A stretch of DNA of 36,742 nucleotides from Minisyncoccota bacterium (GCA_025449695.1 JANWIW010000008.1:1-36742); one strand, 5' to 3'. Positions 22,224 to 29,875 are shown, counted from the stretch's first letter. Program-made: numbers and translations. The notes: generated from the letters alone by a model not told the origin.

Positions 22224-23450
22224 GGATCGCTCCTGCGGCCGCGGGACCATCCGCGCGAAGAGCGAGGCGAGCAGCACGAGCATGAGCATGCTTACCGCGG
22301 CGATGGCGAAGCTTATCTTGAACACCTCGAGCAGAACAAACAGGACGAGGTAAAGGAGAAATGGGGTGAACATGGACGCCGCGTTCCTATAAGTCATAGC
22401 CGAGAGCGGCTCGGTCTCCTTGCCGCGCGCGAGTATGCCCCCTTCGAGGGGGATGGATATAAATAGAGCGAAGAAACCGACCAGGACCAGGCTGACGTAA
22501 TAGAAAGAGGAGACGAAGGACGCTCCCTCGAAGACGGGTGTGGAGAGGGAGATACGGCCAAGCCAGATAAGCATGATGGCGAAGCTGCCGATGGCGATAA
22601 GCCCTACGGCGTGATACTTGGATATCCTGCCGGCGATGTAAGAGAAGATCAGGCTGGCCGCGGCGGCAATGGATGCGAGCAGAGCGACGGAGCCTATCGT
22701 TCCGAACGTCAGGAATATAAAAATGGGCCAGAGGTCGTCCTCCGCCGTCCCGTGGAAGGCGTAAAGCAGCATGGTCGAGAGATTGAATCTGTCCCGCGGG
22801 TGCTTCAGGAACTCGAGGAGCGGACGCGGAGAGGTGCGCGGCTTGTCCACGAGCCGGCGCATGAAAAGGAGCGGCACCATGGACATGCCGAGGAGGGCAA
22901 TGCTTCCCGCAATGAGGACATACTCCGTGCCCAAGATAAGCAGGACGCCGCCCACCATCGGCCCCGCCATGCTGCCCAGCTTGCGGACGATCTGCATGAT
23001 ACCGGCATCCGTGGAGGAATCCGCCTTGGTGTCCTCTGACACTGCGAAGATATACATATGGCCCACCCAGAAGAAAGTGTCGTAGATGGCGAGGAAGAGC
23101 GCCATGACAAGAAGAGTGCCCCAGCCCGAAGGCGGCATGAGGGAAAAAGCCAGAAGGAAAGCTATATAGGACCCTATGCCCGCGATGGTCACTTCCACCG
23201 CCCCGAAGCGGCGGATCAGGCGGTCCGCCACCCAGTTAAGAGGCACATCCACGCCAAAGAATATTATGAAGTACACGATCACCGCCTGCAGGGTATAGCC
23301 GTGCTGGAGGAGCAAGACCGGTATGAATATGGAAACGAGGGACCGGCCGAGCATGTGGAACCAGACCGAAAGTTCGAAGAGCCGGAAGTTCGTGAGCCAA
23401 TGCCCCTGCCGCCTATGGTGGAACGTGTGATAAAAGCGGATCAGCTTCAT
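22218..23450 (-). CDS. Major facilitator superfamily transporter
   Basis: 410 residues from the ATG at 23450 (MKLIRFYHTFHHRRQGHW); an upstream ATG at 23492 lies in a terminator-like hairpin and is unlikely. Around twelve hydrophobic segments are visible, in two halves separated by a loop near RRLVDKPRTSPRPLLEFLKHPRDR. The loop between helices two and three has NWVADRLIRRFGAVEV, a diverged form of the MFS GxxxDRxGRR motif. Substrate cannot be predicted. The gene ends convergently with smpB, sharing six bases. Upstream on the same strand is an unrelated small-gene unit with its own terminator. Confidence 0.85.
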   Translation of the reverse strand: MKLIRFYHTFHHRRQGHWLTNFRLFELSVWFHMLGRSLVSIFIPVLLLQHGYTLQAVIVYFIIFFGVDVPLNWVADRLIRRFGAVEVTIAGIGSYIAFLLAFSLMPPSGWGTLLVMALFLAIYDTFFWVGHMYIFAVSEDTKADSSTDAGIMQIVRKLGSMAGPMVGGVLLILGTEYVLIAGSIALLGMSMVPLLFMRRLVDKPRTSPRPLLEFLKHPRDRFNLSTMLLYAFHGTAEDDLWPIFIFLTFGTIGSVALLASIAAAASLIFSYIAGRISKYHAVGLIAIGSFAIMLIWLGRISLSTPVFEGASFVSSFYYVSLVLVGFFALFISIPLEGGILARGKETEPLSAMTYRNAASMFTPFLLYLVLFVLLEVFKISFAIAAVSMLMLVLLASLFARMVPRPQERSL

Positions 23451-23481
23451 CGCGTATATGGATTCATAGTAACAAATGCTC

Positions 23482-23529
23482 GGGCCCCGCACGGATGCGC
23501 GCGACTCGAGTCACGCCCGTACGGGGCCC
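23482..23529 (-). terminator. Terminator of the 24333-23540 unit (shared design with 28171-28215)
   Basis: Arms GGGCCCCGCACGG (23482-23494) and CCGTACGGGGCCC (23517-23529) pair with one mismatch; the loop contains GCGCGCGACTCGAGTCACGC. The whole block, from CAAATGCTC to TGAATGATG, is closely similar to the block at 28163-28225. Confidence 0.75.
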
Positions 23530-23539
23530 TGAATGATGA

Positions 23540-23848
23540 TCAGCTGGAGGAAGAACTATCGTCTTCATCGAGGCCGGTGATCCCGGCGATGATGGCGAGG
23601 CCGTTGCCGCGCCCTCCGATGTCGCAGATCCCCTTGGCTCCGCCCTCGATGAAAGCCAGCGCCGCCGGGATCGCGTCCTCATTGACGCCTTCTCCCGACT
23701 CCGCCTCGGCCTGGGTAATGAGCTCCACGTCCAGTCCCGCCGCGGGGGCCAGATCGTCCAGCCTGTTCGCGATGGCGAGAGTGGCGACGAAAAAGTGCGC
23801 GTGCCCGCCGTCCAGAACCTTGATGAATACTGCTTGATCCATGTCCAT
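23540..23848 (-). CDS. Small hypothetical protein, HxHF paralog family (copy 1)
   Basis: 102 residues from the ATG at 23848, which follows AAGGAG by four bases and overlaps the TGA stop of the upstream gene (TGATG), so translation is coupled. The core FIKVLDGGHAHFFVAT, ANRLDDLAPAAGLDVELITQAEAE aligns well with FLRVLHDGHWHFLIAS, VLEDAAPRAGLAIGIMTREEAE of the protein at 28237; the rest diverges. The C-terminus is acidic with a run of serines (DEDDSSSSS). No signal peptide; a hydrophobic stretch (about residues 68-90) could be a helix. Function unknown. The HxHF motif might bind a metal, which is inference only. Confidence 0.75.
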   Translation of the reverse strand: MDMDQAVFIKVLDGGHAHFFVATLAIANRLDDLAPAAGLDVELITQAEAESGEGVNEDAIPAALAFIEGGAKGICDIGGRGNGLAIIAGITGLDEDDSSSSS

Positions 23849-24333
23849 CACGCTCCTTCCTTCGCCCAGCGTCCCGGCCGTGGCAGACATGGCGCTCGCA
23901 TGTAATCCCGGCGGGAAAGCTCAATCCTAACGCCCCCGGCGCTGTCCCCACCGAGAACCTCAACCGTGGGCGCGGCGCGGCTTTCGTTCAGGACCACCGT
24001 GACGGCGCGCATCGGCCTTGTCTCGCGGGTGTTCAGGAGATACACCAGGGTATCCTCCGGCACCTTGGGCGGGTCGGCGTTCCAGCGGCGGAAATACTCC
24101 CCGCATTGAACGTCGCCGGGCCCCACTACCGCGTCCGGCGGGATGATCCGCACCGTCCGCGGGCTGGCGGTAAACGTCGCGGCCTCCGCGACGCGTCCCG
24201 GCTTTACTGGCGCCTCCTTTTCGCGCAGCGCCCCGCTGATCGCGAGGACGATGACTACGAGCGTCGCGAGCTGCAGCCAGGGAGAGCTGCGGCGAGGGGC
24301 GGTTGTTTTGACTTGGGGTATGTTCCTTCTCAT
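23848..24333 (-). CDS. Hypothetical membrane-anchored protein, first gene of a coupled pair
   Basis: Unrecognised protein of 161 residues. It starts with a basic segment, then one hydrophobic helix (about residues 18-35, LQLATLVVIVLAISGAL), after which the chain would be outside the membrane. The exported part is beta-rich (TFTASPRTVRIIPPDAVVGPG, TLVYLLNTRETRPMRAVTVVLNE, VRIELSRRDY) and has two Cys. The ATG follows a very strong Shine-Dalgarno site (AGGAGGAGG) that stands directly at the base of a perfect 15-bp stem-loop at 24347-24390. The stop overlaps the next ATG by one base. Confidence 0.72.
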   Translation of the reverse strand: MRRNIPQVKTTAPRRSSPWLQLATLVVIVLAISGALREKEAPVKPGRVAEAATFTASPRTVRIIPPDAVVGPGDVQCGEYFRRWNADPPKVPEDTLVYLLNTRETRPMRAVTVVLNESRAAPTVEVLGGDSAGGVRIELSRRDYMRAPCLPRPGRWAKEGA

Positions 24334-24337
24334 GGAT

Positions 24338-24390
24338 CCTCCTCCTAACTTGGGAACCTAAACGCCCCGCTTCGCTTAGGTTCCCAAGTT
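24338..24390 (-). promoter_or_regulatory. 15-bp stem-loop abutting the Shine-Dalgarno site of gene 23848-24333
   Basis: Perfect arms AACTTGGGAACCTAA at 24347-24361 and its complement at 24376-24390, loop of 14. The Shine-Dalgarno AGGAGGAGG is at 24338-24346, the next base after the stem. Two AAAGGAGCTA direct repeats lie just upstream in the leader. It could be an operator or an RNA control element. Confidence 0.6.
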
Positions 24391-24721
24391 AGCTCCTTTC
24401 AAAGAACGTAGCTCCTTTTTGCACTAAATTTATTTTCTTGTCAATGAGACCGTTCATCTGCCTTGTAGTCCTGGATCCCGGAAGCCGCTGGAACCTCCGG
24501 GGAAAAATGGTTTAGCGATCAATTCTTCCAAACGGCGTTGCGTTCAGTGAAGTAAATTTCGGGTGAAGAACGCCGCGCGAAGCTCAGCAGTTTTTCTCGC
24601 GCGCCTTGATGAGCTACATCATAAAATCTGACTCAGCATTTTATAAAATTTCCTTACTCTCGGCAGACGAGGTCACTCGAACATTTGTAGGTCGAGAACA
24701 AAAAACAAACCAAAATAACCA
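24391..24721. other. Intergenic region between divergent units
   Basis: No gene supported. It is the least GC-rich stretch nearby. A minus-strand TTGACA at 24439-24444 has no good -10 at the usual distance. On the plus strand TTTTATAAAATTT near 24639-24651 is the best AT-rich box before the secreted-protein gene, but no matching -35 was found. Confidence 0.4.
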
Positions 24722-26677
24722 ATGAAGAAAATTCTTCAGAAGATAGGGGCCGGCGCGGCCATCGTACCGTTGCTCGCCTTGGCTATAGTGAGCATCGCTC
24801 CGGCGCGCGCGGCGGAAGGCGACGTCTGCTCCACGATAACGCTCGTGAGCGGGGCGAGCACGCAGACTGCGGGATGGACCGAGATCAACACGGGCGCCCC
24901 TCCCGTCGCTCCGCTGAATCCCTCGCTCTACAGCGGCGCGTCTTTCAGCGCGGCAGTTGCGACTGAAACCGTCATTCCTCCTTGGGTGGATCCGTCCGTA
25001 GAGGCCAACCTGTCCGGGGCGACCTGGATGTCGAGCGGAGCCAGCTGGCCCGGAGGCAGCGGCAATACGGAGGGTTCCCCCACGAACGACCAATGGCGGC
25101 TCTTCCAGCATGGTTTCGACCTGCCGGCGGGCGCAACGGTGAGTTCGGCCCAGCTTTGGTTCAGCGCTGACAACGCTGCAAGCGTCTATCTGAACGGCGG
25201 TCCGGATCCGATCGCAAGCACCCAGAGCGGAGCGGCTGAAGTTTACGGCACCTCCACCTCGGGTTTCGCGAACTTCAGCGTGGTATCGAACACTTCCTTC
25301 TCTCCTATGGCGGGAAGCAACGCGCTCTCCTTCGTGGTGCGGAACTGGGCGGACGCCAGCGCCACCACGAACCCCACTGGCCTGATCTACAAAGCGGTAG
25401 TGGATTACTGCGTCCCTGCGGTCGAGGATACGGTCGTCAAAGTGACGATCGTGAAGTACGTGAACGGCGAGATGGCAACCGCAGCTTCCGCAGCGAGCGC
25501 GAGCTTCGCCATGAGCGCGACCTGGGACGCCGAGAATATCGGCTCGGGCAGCGGAAGCTTCAGCTTGAGCCCGGCCGGGTACAACAGTCCCGATCCCTAT
25601 CATGCCGTGACCGCGGATATGAGCGCGGGCGCGGACTACAGCACGAACGAGGTGATGGACTCGACGACCGACGCGACCTGCGAAGCAGGACGTCCGTTCG
25701 CGCTCCTCGGTTATACGAGCGGCAACACCCTGGCCGAAGCCGAAGCCGGCACGCCCAGCCTGACCGCGCCGAGCTTCACCGGCCTTGAGGATGACAAGTA
25801 CGTCATCGTGTGGAACCGCGATTGCGCCACGCCATACACCATCAAGGTGCGCGTACTGAAGCATCTGAACGGCCTCGAAGCCACGGCCAGCTCTTCGAAC
25901 AGCTACCTGTTCCCAATAAGCGCCACCTGGCAGGCCGCGAACCTGAACGGCGGCGCGGAAACGACCGGCAGCTTCTCGCTCGGTAACAACTTCGGCGGCG
26001 CGAGCGCCCTTTACGGAGCGGATAGCGCGGCCATGGAGGCCGGTGCGTCCTACAGCCTCTCCGAGGTTACGACCGGCACTTCCACCCAGGTAGTGGCGAC
26101 CTCGACCGACTGCGCCCCGGGCAAATACTTGCTTCAGGGCTACCGGACGAGCTCGCTCAGCTTCGCGGACGCCGCGGCGGCTTCCCTGCAGCAGACAGCT
26201 CCTGCCTTCACGAATCTTCAGAGCGACCGCTGGGTGATCGTAGATAACGCGTCCTGCCCCGCGGAACCTGGTCAGGGTAGCTTGGAGGTAACTGGGGTGG
26301 ATGTCCTTGACGGCAACGGCATCGCGAACGGCACGTACGAGGATGGCTGGAAGTACGTCTTCCACATCACCATTCCCGATGACGAACAGAATGTCGCCAT
26401 GAAGTTCAGTGACTGGAGCAACAATTCGACATCCAGTCCGGGCAGCATCGCTGTCGCGAACAACATGCGCATCTCCTCCGCGCAGGCCGATAACAGCGGG
26501 GCGACGGTGACGCTCAGCGCGGCAGATACCTACTCAAGCCCCGATCTGCACATCACGGGTGACATGTCCACCTCCACTCCCGGACGCCAGGTCGACGTCA
26601 CGGTAGAGGTGAAGATTCCCTCAGGCACCGCGAACGGCTCGTACACCACCTCGTACGGCCTGCGCAGCTTGCCCTAA
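24722..26677 (+). CDS. Large secreted protein with two tandem repeat domains
   Basis: 651 residues. A Sec signal peptide is clear: MKKILQKIGAGAAIVPLLAL, with a likely cleavage after ARA near residue 31. Residues 40-230 form an extracellular domain with WRLFQHGFDLPAG and SSAQLWFSADNAASVYLNG, like carbohydrate-binding or exosortase-type beta-sandwich modules. Two tandem homologous domains follow: VKVTIVKYVNGEMATA ... YVIVWNRDCA (about 240-375) and IKVRVLKHLNGLEATA ... WVIVDNASCP (about 378-515), each ending with a Cys and a TxPxFTxL(Q/E)xD(R/K) segment. The C-terminal part (520-651) is beta-rich and resembles a conserved-repeat or DUF11-like module. No LPXTG or transmembrane anchor. It is followed 15 bp later by a Gly-rich membrane-anchored protein, probably co-transcribed. 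Confidence 0.78.
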   Translation: MKKILQKIGAGAAIVPLLALAIVSIAPARAAEGDVCSTITLVSGASTQTAGWTEINTGAPPVAPLNPSLYSGASFSAAVATETVIPPWVDPSVEANLSGATWMSSGASWPGGSGNTEGSPTNDQWRLFQHGFDLPAGATVSSAQLWFSADNAASVYLNGGPDPIASTQSGAAEVYGTSTSGFANFSVVSNTSFSPMAGSNALSFVVRNWADASATTNPTGLIYKAVVDYCVPAVEDTVVKVTIVKYVNGEMATAASAASASFAMSATWDAENIGSGSGSFSLSPAGYNSPDPYHAVTADMSAGADYSTNEVMDSTTDATCEAGRPFALLGYTSGNTLAEAEAGTPSLTAPSFTGLEDDKYVIVWNRDCATPYTIKVRVLKHLNGLEATASSSNSYLFPISATWQAANLNGGAETTGSFSLGNNFGGASALYGADSAAMEAGASYSLSEVTTGTSTQVVATSTDCAPGKYLLQGYRTSSLSFADAAAASLQQTAPAFTNLQSDRWVIVDNASCPAEPGQGSLEVTGVDVLDGNGIANGTYEDGWKYVFHITIPDDEQNVAMKFSDWSNNSTSSPGSIAVANNMRISSAQADNSGATVTLSAADTYSSPDLHITGDMSTSTPGRQVDVTVEVKIPSGTANGSYTTSYGLRSLP

Positions 26678-26692
26678 CCGGTCTAAACTCCT

Positions 26693-27259
26693 ATGACCAA
26701 AAAACATATTCCCGCCCAGATCGTAGCGCTCATCGCCCTGGCCTTTCTGGCCCCCGGCTTCGCAGCCTACGCTTCTGAGGTCACCGGTACCTTGTCCTCC
26801 GACGGCACAGTCACGAGCGGCGCGAGCGGCACGGTCGGGGGAACGGTCGGTGGAGGCGGAGGCACGATCGGGGGTACCGTCGGAGGTGGAGGCGGTACCG
26901 TCGGTGGCACGGTCGGTGGCGGCAGTACTATTGGTGGCACCGTCGGTGGCGGCGGCGGAGGTGGAGGCGGCATCCTGACGCTCGGCGGGGGCGGCGCGAT
27001 CACTCCCACGGGAGCGGTTCTCGGTGCCAGTACGCCCGGCGCGGTAACCGCCCCCGGCACGTCCGTGTCCGGCCAAATAAACACCACTCCGCTCTTCGAG
27101 ATCATGCCTACTGCCGATACGGCCCCCGGCATGCCCCTGAGCGGCGAGCCGCACGATCCGGCCACGGACCTCTGGCTACTCGCCTTCGCGGCAATGGCCA
27201 GCTTCGTGACCGCAGTCCTCTTCTACCTCTTCGAGGAGAAAAGGCGCAGGGCCGGTTAG
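26693..27259 (+). CDS. Glycine-rich surface protein with signal peptide and C-terminal membrane anchor
   Basis: 188 residues. Residues 1-28 are a signal peptide (HIPAQIVALIALAFLAPGFA), about 45-95 are imperfect tandem repeats of GGTVGGGGGT(I/V), then a linker with VLGASTPGAVTAPG, and residues 155-180 form a helix (WLLAFAAMASFVTAVLFYLF) followed by the basic stop-transfer tail EEKRRRAG. This layout matches cell-wall or membrane-anchored stalk proteins, though no LPXTG is present. The repeat DNA is a run of GGTGGC/GGAGGC units prone to slippage. It probably forms a unit with the large secreted protein upstream and ends at a 12-bp hairpin terminator. Confidence 0.75.
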   Translation: MTKKHIPAQIVALIALAFLAPGFAAYASEVTGTLSSDGTVTSGASGTVGGTVGGGGGTIGGTVGGGGGTVGGTVGGGSTIGGTVGGGGGGGGGILTLGGGGAITPTGAVLGASTPGAVTAPGTSVSGQINTTPLFEIMPTADTAPGMPLSGEPHDPATDLWLLAFAAMASFVTAVLFYLFEEKRRRAG

Positions 27260-27276
27260 CCGGTACGGCTTTTCCA

Positions 27277-27304
27277 GAAACACGCCCCATGAGGGGCGTG
27301 TTTC
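27277..27304 (+). terminator. Terminator after the Gly-rich gene
   Basis: Perfect 12-bp stem GAAACACGCCCC (27277-27288) with GGGGCGTGTTTC (27293-27304), loop ATGA. Confidence 0.75.
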
Positions 27305-27311
27305 GTCATGC

Positions 27312-27353
27312 AAAAAAAACGACGCCCACGGAGACCGTGGGTCGCCGTGGGCG
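27312..27353 (-). terminator. Rho-independent terminator of gene 27375-28079
   Basis: Arms CGCCCACGG (27323-27331) and CCGTGGGCG (27345-27353); on the minus strand the stem is followed by GTCG and eight T residues (27319-27312). Confidence 0.9.
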
Positions 27354-27374
27354 AATTTGCTCGTGAAGCTGCGA

Positions 27375-28079
27375 TTACGGGCCGAGCTCTCCCGTCATCG
27401 CTTCTTGTTCCCGCCGGTGAGCGAGAAAGAAGGTGGGCAGGGTGATCGCGTGCACCGTGAGATAGCCCAGAGACACGACGAACACTTTCCAGTCCTGGAA
27501 CGCAAACCCGTAGAGCATCCAGAAAATGGAGCTCGCCGCGTACACGGCCAGGAACTGCCACGCCACCTCGCCCGTGCCGTTCTTCCGGATCTCAAAGACC
27601 TGGGTGGCGGAGGCGAAAATGCCGCCGGCGGAGAACACGAAATAGCACCAGGCCTTGTCCTCCGATAAAATGTTCAGCACGATGGCCAACGTCAGGGCGG
27701 CAAGCACCCATCTCTCGAACCAGCCAAACTTCTTGAACTTAGCCAGGCCGATGATGAGCGGGATATGGAAGAAGGTCCGGATCGCTCCCTGGAAAAGGAG
27801 GGCGAAGCGATGACTCTCCGCGCCGTAGATGTAGGTCGAAACGAACATGAAGGCGAAGAAGAGGAACCAGCTCGTCGGCACCGATTTCCCCCGTTCCCGA
27901 TGCCAGATCTTCGCGTTCTGGATGATGAGTCCACGGGAGCCCCACAGGCCGAAGAGGACGACGCCGGTGAACCCCAGCGTTTTCTGGTTCAGGCCCAAGT
28001 CCTCCATGTCCGTGAAATGCAGACCGAACGGCAGGATGAGAAGGATCGCGACCGCGATCCCTATTAAAAGAGGGCGCAT
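27375..28079 (-). CDS. Multi-spanning membrane protein, PQ-loop/SWEET-like
   Basis: 234 residues with about seven hydrophobic segments. Two parts look like inverted PQ-loop-type repeats: GFTGVVLFGLWGSRGLIIQN with SVPTSWFLFFAF and YIYGA, and SAGGIFASATQVFEIRKNGT with VAWQFLAVYAASSIFWMLYG. The family includes SWEET/SemiSWEET sugar transporters and the small LAB_N proteins; the assignment here is inference from the W..YG and xQ motifs. The ATG follows AAAGGAAAG by six bases. It is monocistronic with a strong terminator. Confidence 0.6.
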   Translation of the reverse strand: MRPLLIGIAVAILLILPFGLHFTDMEDLGLNQKTLGFTGVVLFGLWGSRGLIIQNAKIWHRERGKSVPTSWFLFFAFMFVSTYIYGAESHRFALLFQGAIRTFFHIPLIIGLAKFKKFGWFERWVLAALTLAIVLNILSEDKAWCYFVFSAGGIFASATQVFEIRKNGTGEVAWQFLAVYAASSIFWMLYGFAFQDWKVFVVSLGYLTVHAITLPTFFLAHRREQEAMTGELGP

Positions 28080-28170
28080 CGCGGCTTTCCTTTCTCAAAG
28101 AACAAGATTCCCCGAAGGGTTCGTGGATTATGATACAAAAACCTAGTTCGTGCAACTTATCAAATGCTCA

Positions 28171-28215
28171 GGCCCCGTACGATACGCGCGACCTGAGTCA
28201 CGCCCGCACGGGGCC
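28171..28215 (-). terminator. Terminator of the 29138-28237 unit
   Basis: Arms GGCCCCGTACG (28171-28181) and CGCACGGGGCC (28205-28215) with one mismatch and loop containing GACCTGAGTCACGC. Closely similar over more than 60 bases to the terminator block at 23482-23529. Confidence 0.75.
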
Positions 28216-28236
28216 TTGAATGATGCATAAGTGCAA

Positions 28237-28533
28237 CTAATACGGAATTCCGATCTCGATGATCTGGAGCATGCCGACTGCAACCGCGGCCACCAGACTC
28301 GGGATCATGACCGCGTAGACGCGCGGATCCGCTTCGGCCTCTTCCCGGGTCATGATCCCGATGGCGAGACCGGCGCGCGGCGCGGCGTCTTCGAGCACGT
28401 GCGACATTTCCGGACTCGCGATCAGGAAATGCCAGTGGCCATCGTGCAGGACCCGCAGGAACACCGGTTCGATCCTGGCAGGCCCGAAGATGGCCTCCAG
28501 GAGCTCCAGGGTGGTAGCTCTCTCGTTGCTCAT
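28237..28533 (-). CDS. Small hypothetical protein, HxHF paralog family (copy 2)
   Basis: 98 residues from the ATG at 28533, chosen because GGAGG lies seven bases before it; a longer frame to 28569 overlaps the upstream gene. The middle part, FLRVLHDGHWHFLIAS and VLEDAAPRAGLAIGIMTREEAE, aligns with the small protein at 23540. The C-terminus is hydrophobic (SLVAAVAVGMLQIIEIGIPY). As with copy 1 it is the second gene of a two-gene unit whose first gene encodes an exported beta-rich protein, and it ends at a nearly identical terminator. Function unknown. Confidence 0.75.
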   Translation of the reverse strand: MSNERATTLELLEAIFGPARIEPVFLRVLHDGHWHFLIASPEMSHVLEDAAPRAGLAIGIMTREEAEADPRVYAVMIPSLVAAVAVGMLQIIEIGIPY

Positions 28534-28547
28534 GGCCGTCCTCCTCT

Positions 28548-29138
28548 CTATTTTTTGCCGACACTCCACACCAGGCGGATCCAGAACTGGTCATCGCCAA
28601 ACCGGTGCTTCTGGAACGCCGCCATGACGAAGAGATGATCGTCCGCCGCGACGCCGACGTGGGCGCCGAGGGAAACGGTATCCGGTCCCGGCAGGAACTC
28701 GTTGTCCGTCTCGAGACCGACGAGCACCTTCTGCGTGAGGTTGTAGTTCACCTCCAGGTAAGGCGCGATGTCCGGGCCGCCTTCGGGACGAACGACCTGC
28801 AGGATGGAGAAGGCGGACCATCTGCCGGACTTGAGATTGCCCCGGATGTCGACGAGTGGACGAACCGGACTGTCGGCTCCCGGATCCAGGAAGGTTCCCA
28901 CCATCGGCTCGATCCACCATCCTTCGCCTTCAAAGCGCGGCCCGAAGACGACGAGCTGCTTCTCCCAGCGGTGGACCAGGTTGGGCATGATCACCCATAC
29001 TGCGAAACCCGCCTGCCCTTCCCGGGGCTTCTGGGTCACATGCACGAGAACGGCAGCGCTGCCTGTGGTAGCCTGCGCGAAAGCGCCGGCCGGCACAAAC
29101 ATCGCCGTGACAAGGACCAACATCCATAGGTATCGCAT
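28548..29138 (-). CDS. Secreted beta-rich protein, paralog of 34955-35530
   Basis: 196 residues with a signal peptide (MRYLWMLVLVTAMFVPAGAF, cleavage near AFA-QA). The mature part alternates short strands with aromatic ends, for example GFAVWVIMPNLVHRW, QLVVFGPRFEGEGWWIEPMVGTF, VRPLVDIRGNLKSGRWSAFSILQ and APYLEVNYNLTQKVLVGLE, ending in FWIRLVWSVGKK. This resembles a small outer-membrane-type barrel or transport-associated porin, odd for a CPR cell, which has no outer membrane. It aligns with the protein at 34955 around VFGP, the Gly-rich strand and the SPxLNVR/RPLVDIR segment. Start: AGGAG nine bases upstream. It is the first gene of a two-gene unit with the HxHF protein, 14 bases apart. Confidence 0.75.
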   Translation of the reverse strand: MRYLWMLVLVTAMFVPAGAFAQATTGSAAVLVHVTQKPREGQAGFAVWVIMPNLVHRWEKQLVVFGPRFEGEGWWIEPMVGTFLDPGADSPVRPLVDIRGNLKSGRWSAFSILQVVRPEGGPDIAPYLEVNYNLTQKVLVGLETDNEFLPGPDTVSLGAHVGVAADDHLFVMAAFQKHRFGDDQFWIRLVWSVGKK

Positions 29139-29211
29139 CTAGCACGCTCCTTTTAGGTTTTCTAAGAGCGGCCCAGAGGCCGCCCGTGATTGGGGCCATC
29201 TGAGTGATTGT

Positions 29212-29240
29212 ATTATACTGAATAAATTGCTCGTCGTCAA
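29212..29240 (-). promoter_or_regulatory. Promoter of the 29138-28237 unit
   Basis: On the minus strand TTGACG (29240-29235), spacer of 17, TATAAT (29217-29212). The leader of about 65 bases contains GCGGCC/GGCCGC with loop TCTG. Confidence 0.8.
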
Positions 29241-29282
29241 TAACTGCGTGAGTCGGGAAGGTTTTTCTCCCGTTCCCGCTTG

Positions 29283-29765
29283 TCAACTCACGATGTCTTC
29301 CACGCGGGGGTTCTCCAGCGCGAGGTAATCTTCGGACCGCAGAGCCACGGAGAATCTCCTGTCCCCCGCGTTGAACACGATCTTCTCATTATCGAAAAGC
29401 GTTTTGTCCGCCAGGACGGGCAGGCTGAAAAGATGCCCGAACGGAGGCACTGCACCCGTCTCCACGCCGTTCGTGATCTCCACCAGTTCCTCCTTGGTGG
29501 CGAAACGGATATCTTTTGCGCTGAGGAGCGTCTTCAGTTTCTCGTTGTCGAATCTCTTGTCCGCCGGGAACACGACCATATGAAAATGCCTTCCTTCCGC
29601 GTCTTTCACCCGGAAGATTATTGCCTTCGCGCCCTGCTTCAAGGTATAGCCCGGGCGCACCTTGGCGGCCTCTTCGCTCGTCTTCACCGGCTCGTGCTGG
29701 AACGTCTCGAACCAGATCTTCTTGGGTTTCAGCATTCTTAATATCTGGGCGGTGACGGGATGCAT
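29283..29765 (-). CDS. YbaK/EbsC-type aminoacyl-tRNA deacylase (prolyl-tRNA editing family)
   Basis: 160 residues matching the single-domain YbaK/ProX editing fold (PF04073). Landmarks: GYTLKQGAKAIIFRV near residues 39-53, HMVVFPADKRFDNEKLKTLL, IRFATKEELVEITNGVETGAVPPFG (the catalytic GxxPP-type loop) and LFDNEKIVFNAGDRRFSVALRSEDY. Family members hydrolyse mischarged tRNAs such as Ala-, Cys- or other aa-tRNAs; the exact substrate is not predictable. It stands alone between accessory units. TATAGA lies four bases before the ATG, so the mRNA may be leaderless. Confidence 0.85.
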   Translation of the reverse strand: MHPVTAQILRMLKPKKIWFETFQHEPVKTSEEAAKVRPGYTLKQGAKAIIFRVKDAEGRHFHMVVFPADKRFDNEKLKTLLSAKDIRFATKEELVEITNGVETGAVPPFGHLFSLPVLADKTLFDNEKIVFNAGDRRFSVALRSEDYLALENPRVEDIVS

Positions 29766-29813
29766 ATCTTCTATAGTACCTCATCCATCGCTGATGGCAG
29801 GCAGCATAAGAAC

Positions 29814-29846
29814 GACTAGAGCCCCACGCGAGGTGGGACTCTAGTC
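29814..29846 (-). terminator. Terminator of the 30151-29876 gene
   Basis: 14-bp stem of GACTAGAG(C/T)CCCAC type (29814-29827 with 29833-29846), one G-U pair on the minus strand. The adjacent block CGCCACGCATGGGGCCCGGG resembles the right arm of the terminators at 23517 and 28205. Confidence 0.65.
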
Positions 29847-29875
29847 GCCACGCATGGGGCCCGGGTGATGAGTGA

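Noticed and set aside
24641-26365. 574-codon minus-strand frame opposite the secreted protein
   Set aside because: Arg/Gly/Val-rich translation without domains; the plus-strand frame has a signal peptide and repeated domains.
26767-27165. Proline-rich minus-strand frame opposite the Gly-rich gene
   Set aside because: Antisense of the GGTGGC repeat; the plus frame has a signal peptide and membrane anchor.
23482-28215. Terminator blocks as integron attC sites with gene cassettes
   Set aside because: They are GC-rich hairpins after small genes, but no GTTRRRY/RYYYAAC core pairs are present and no integrase is seen.
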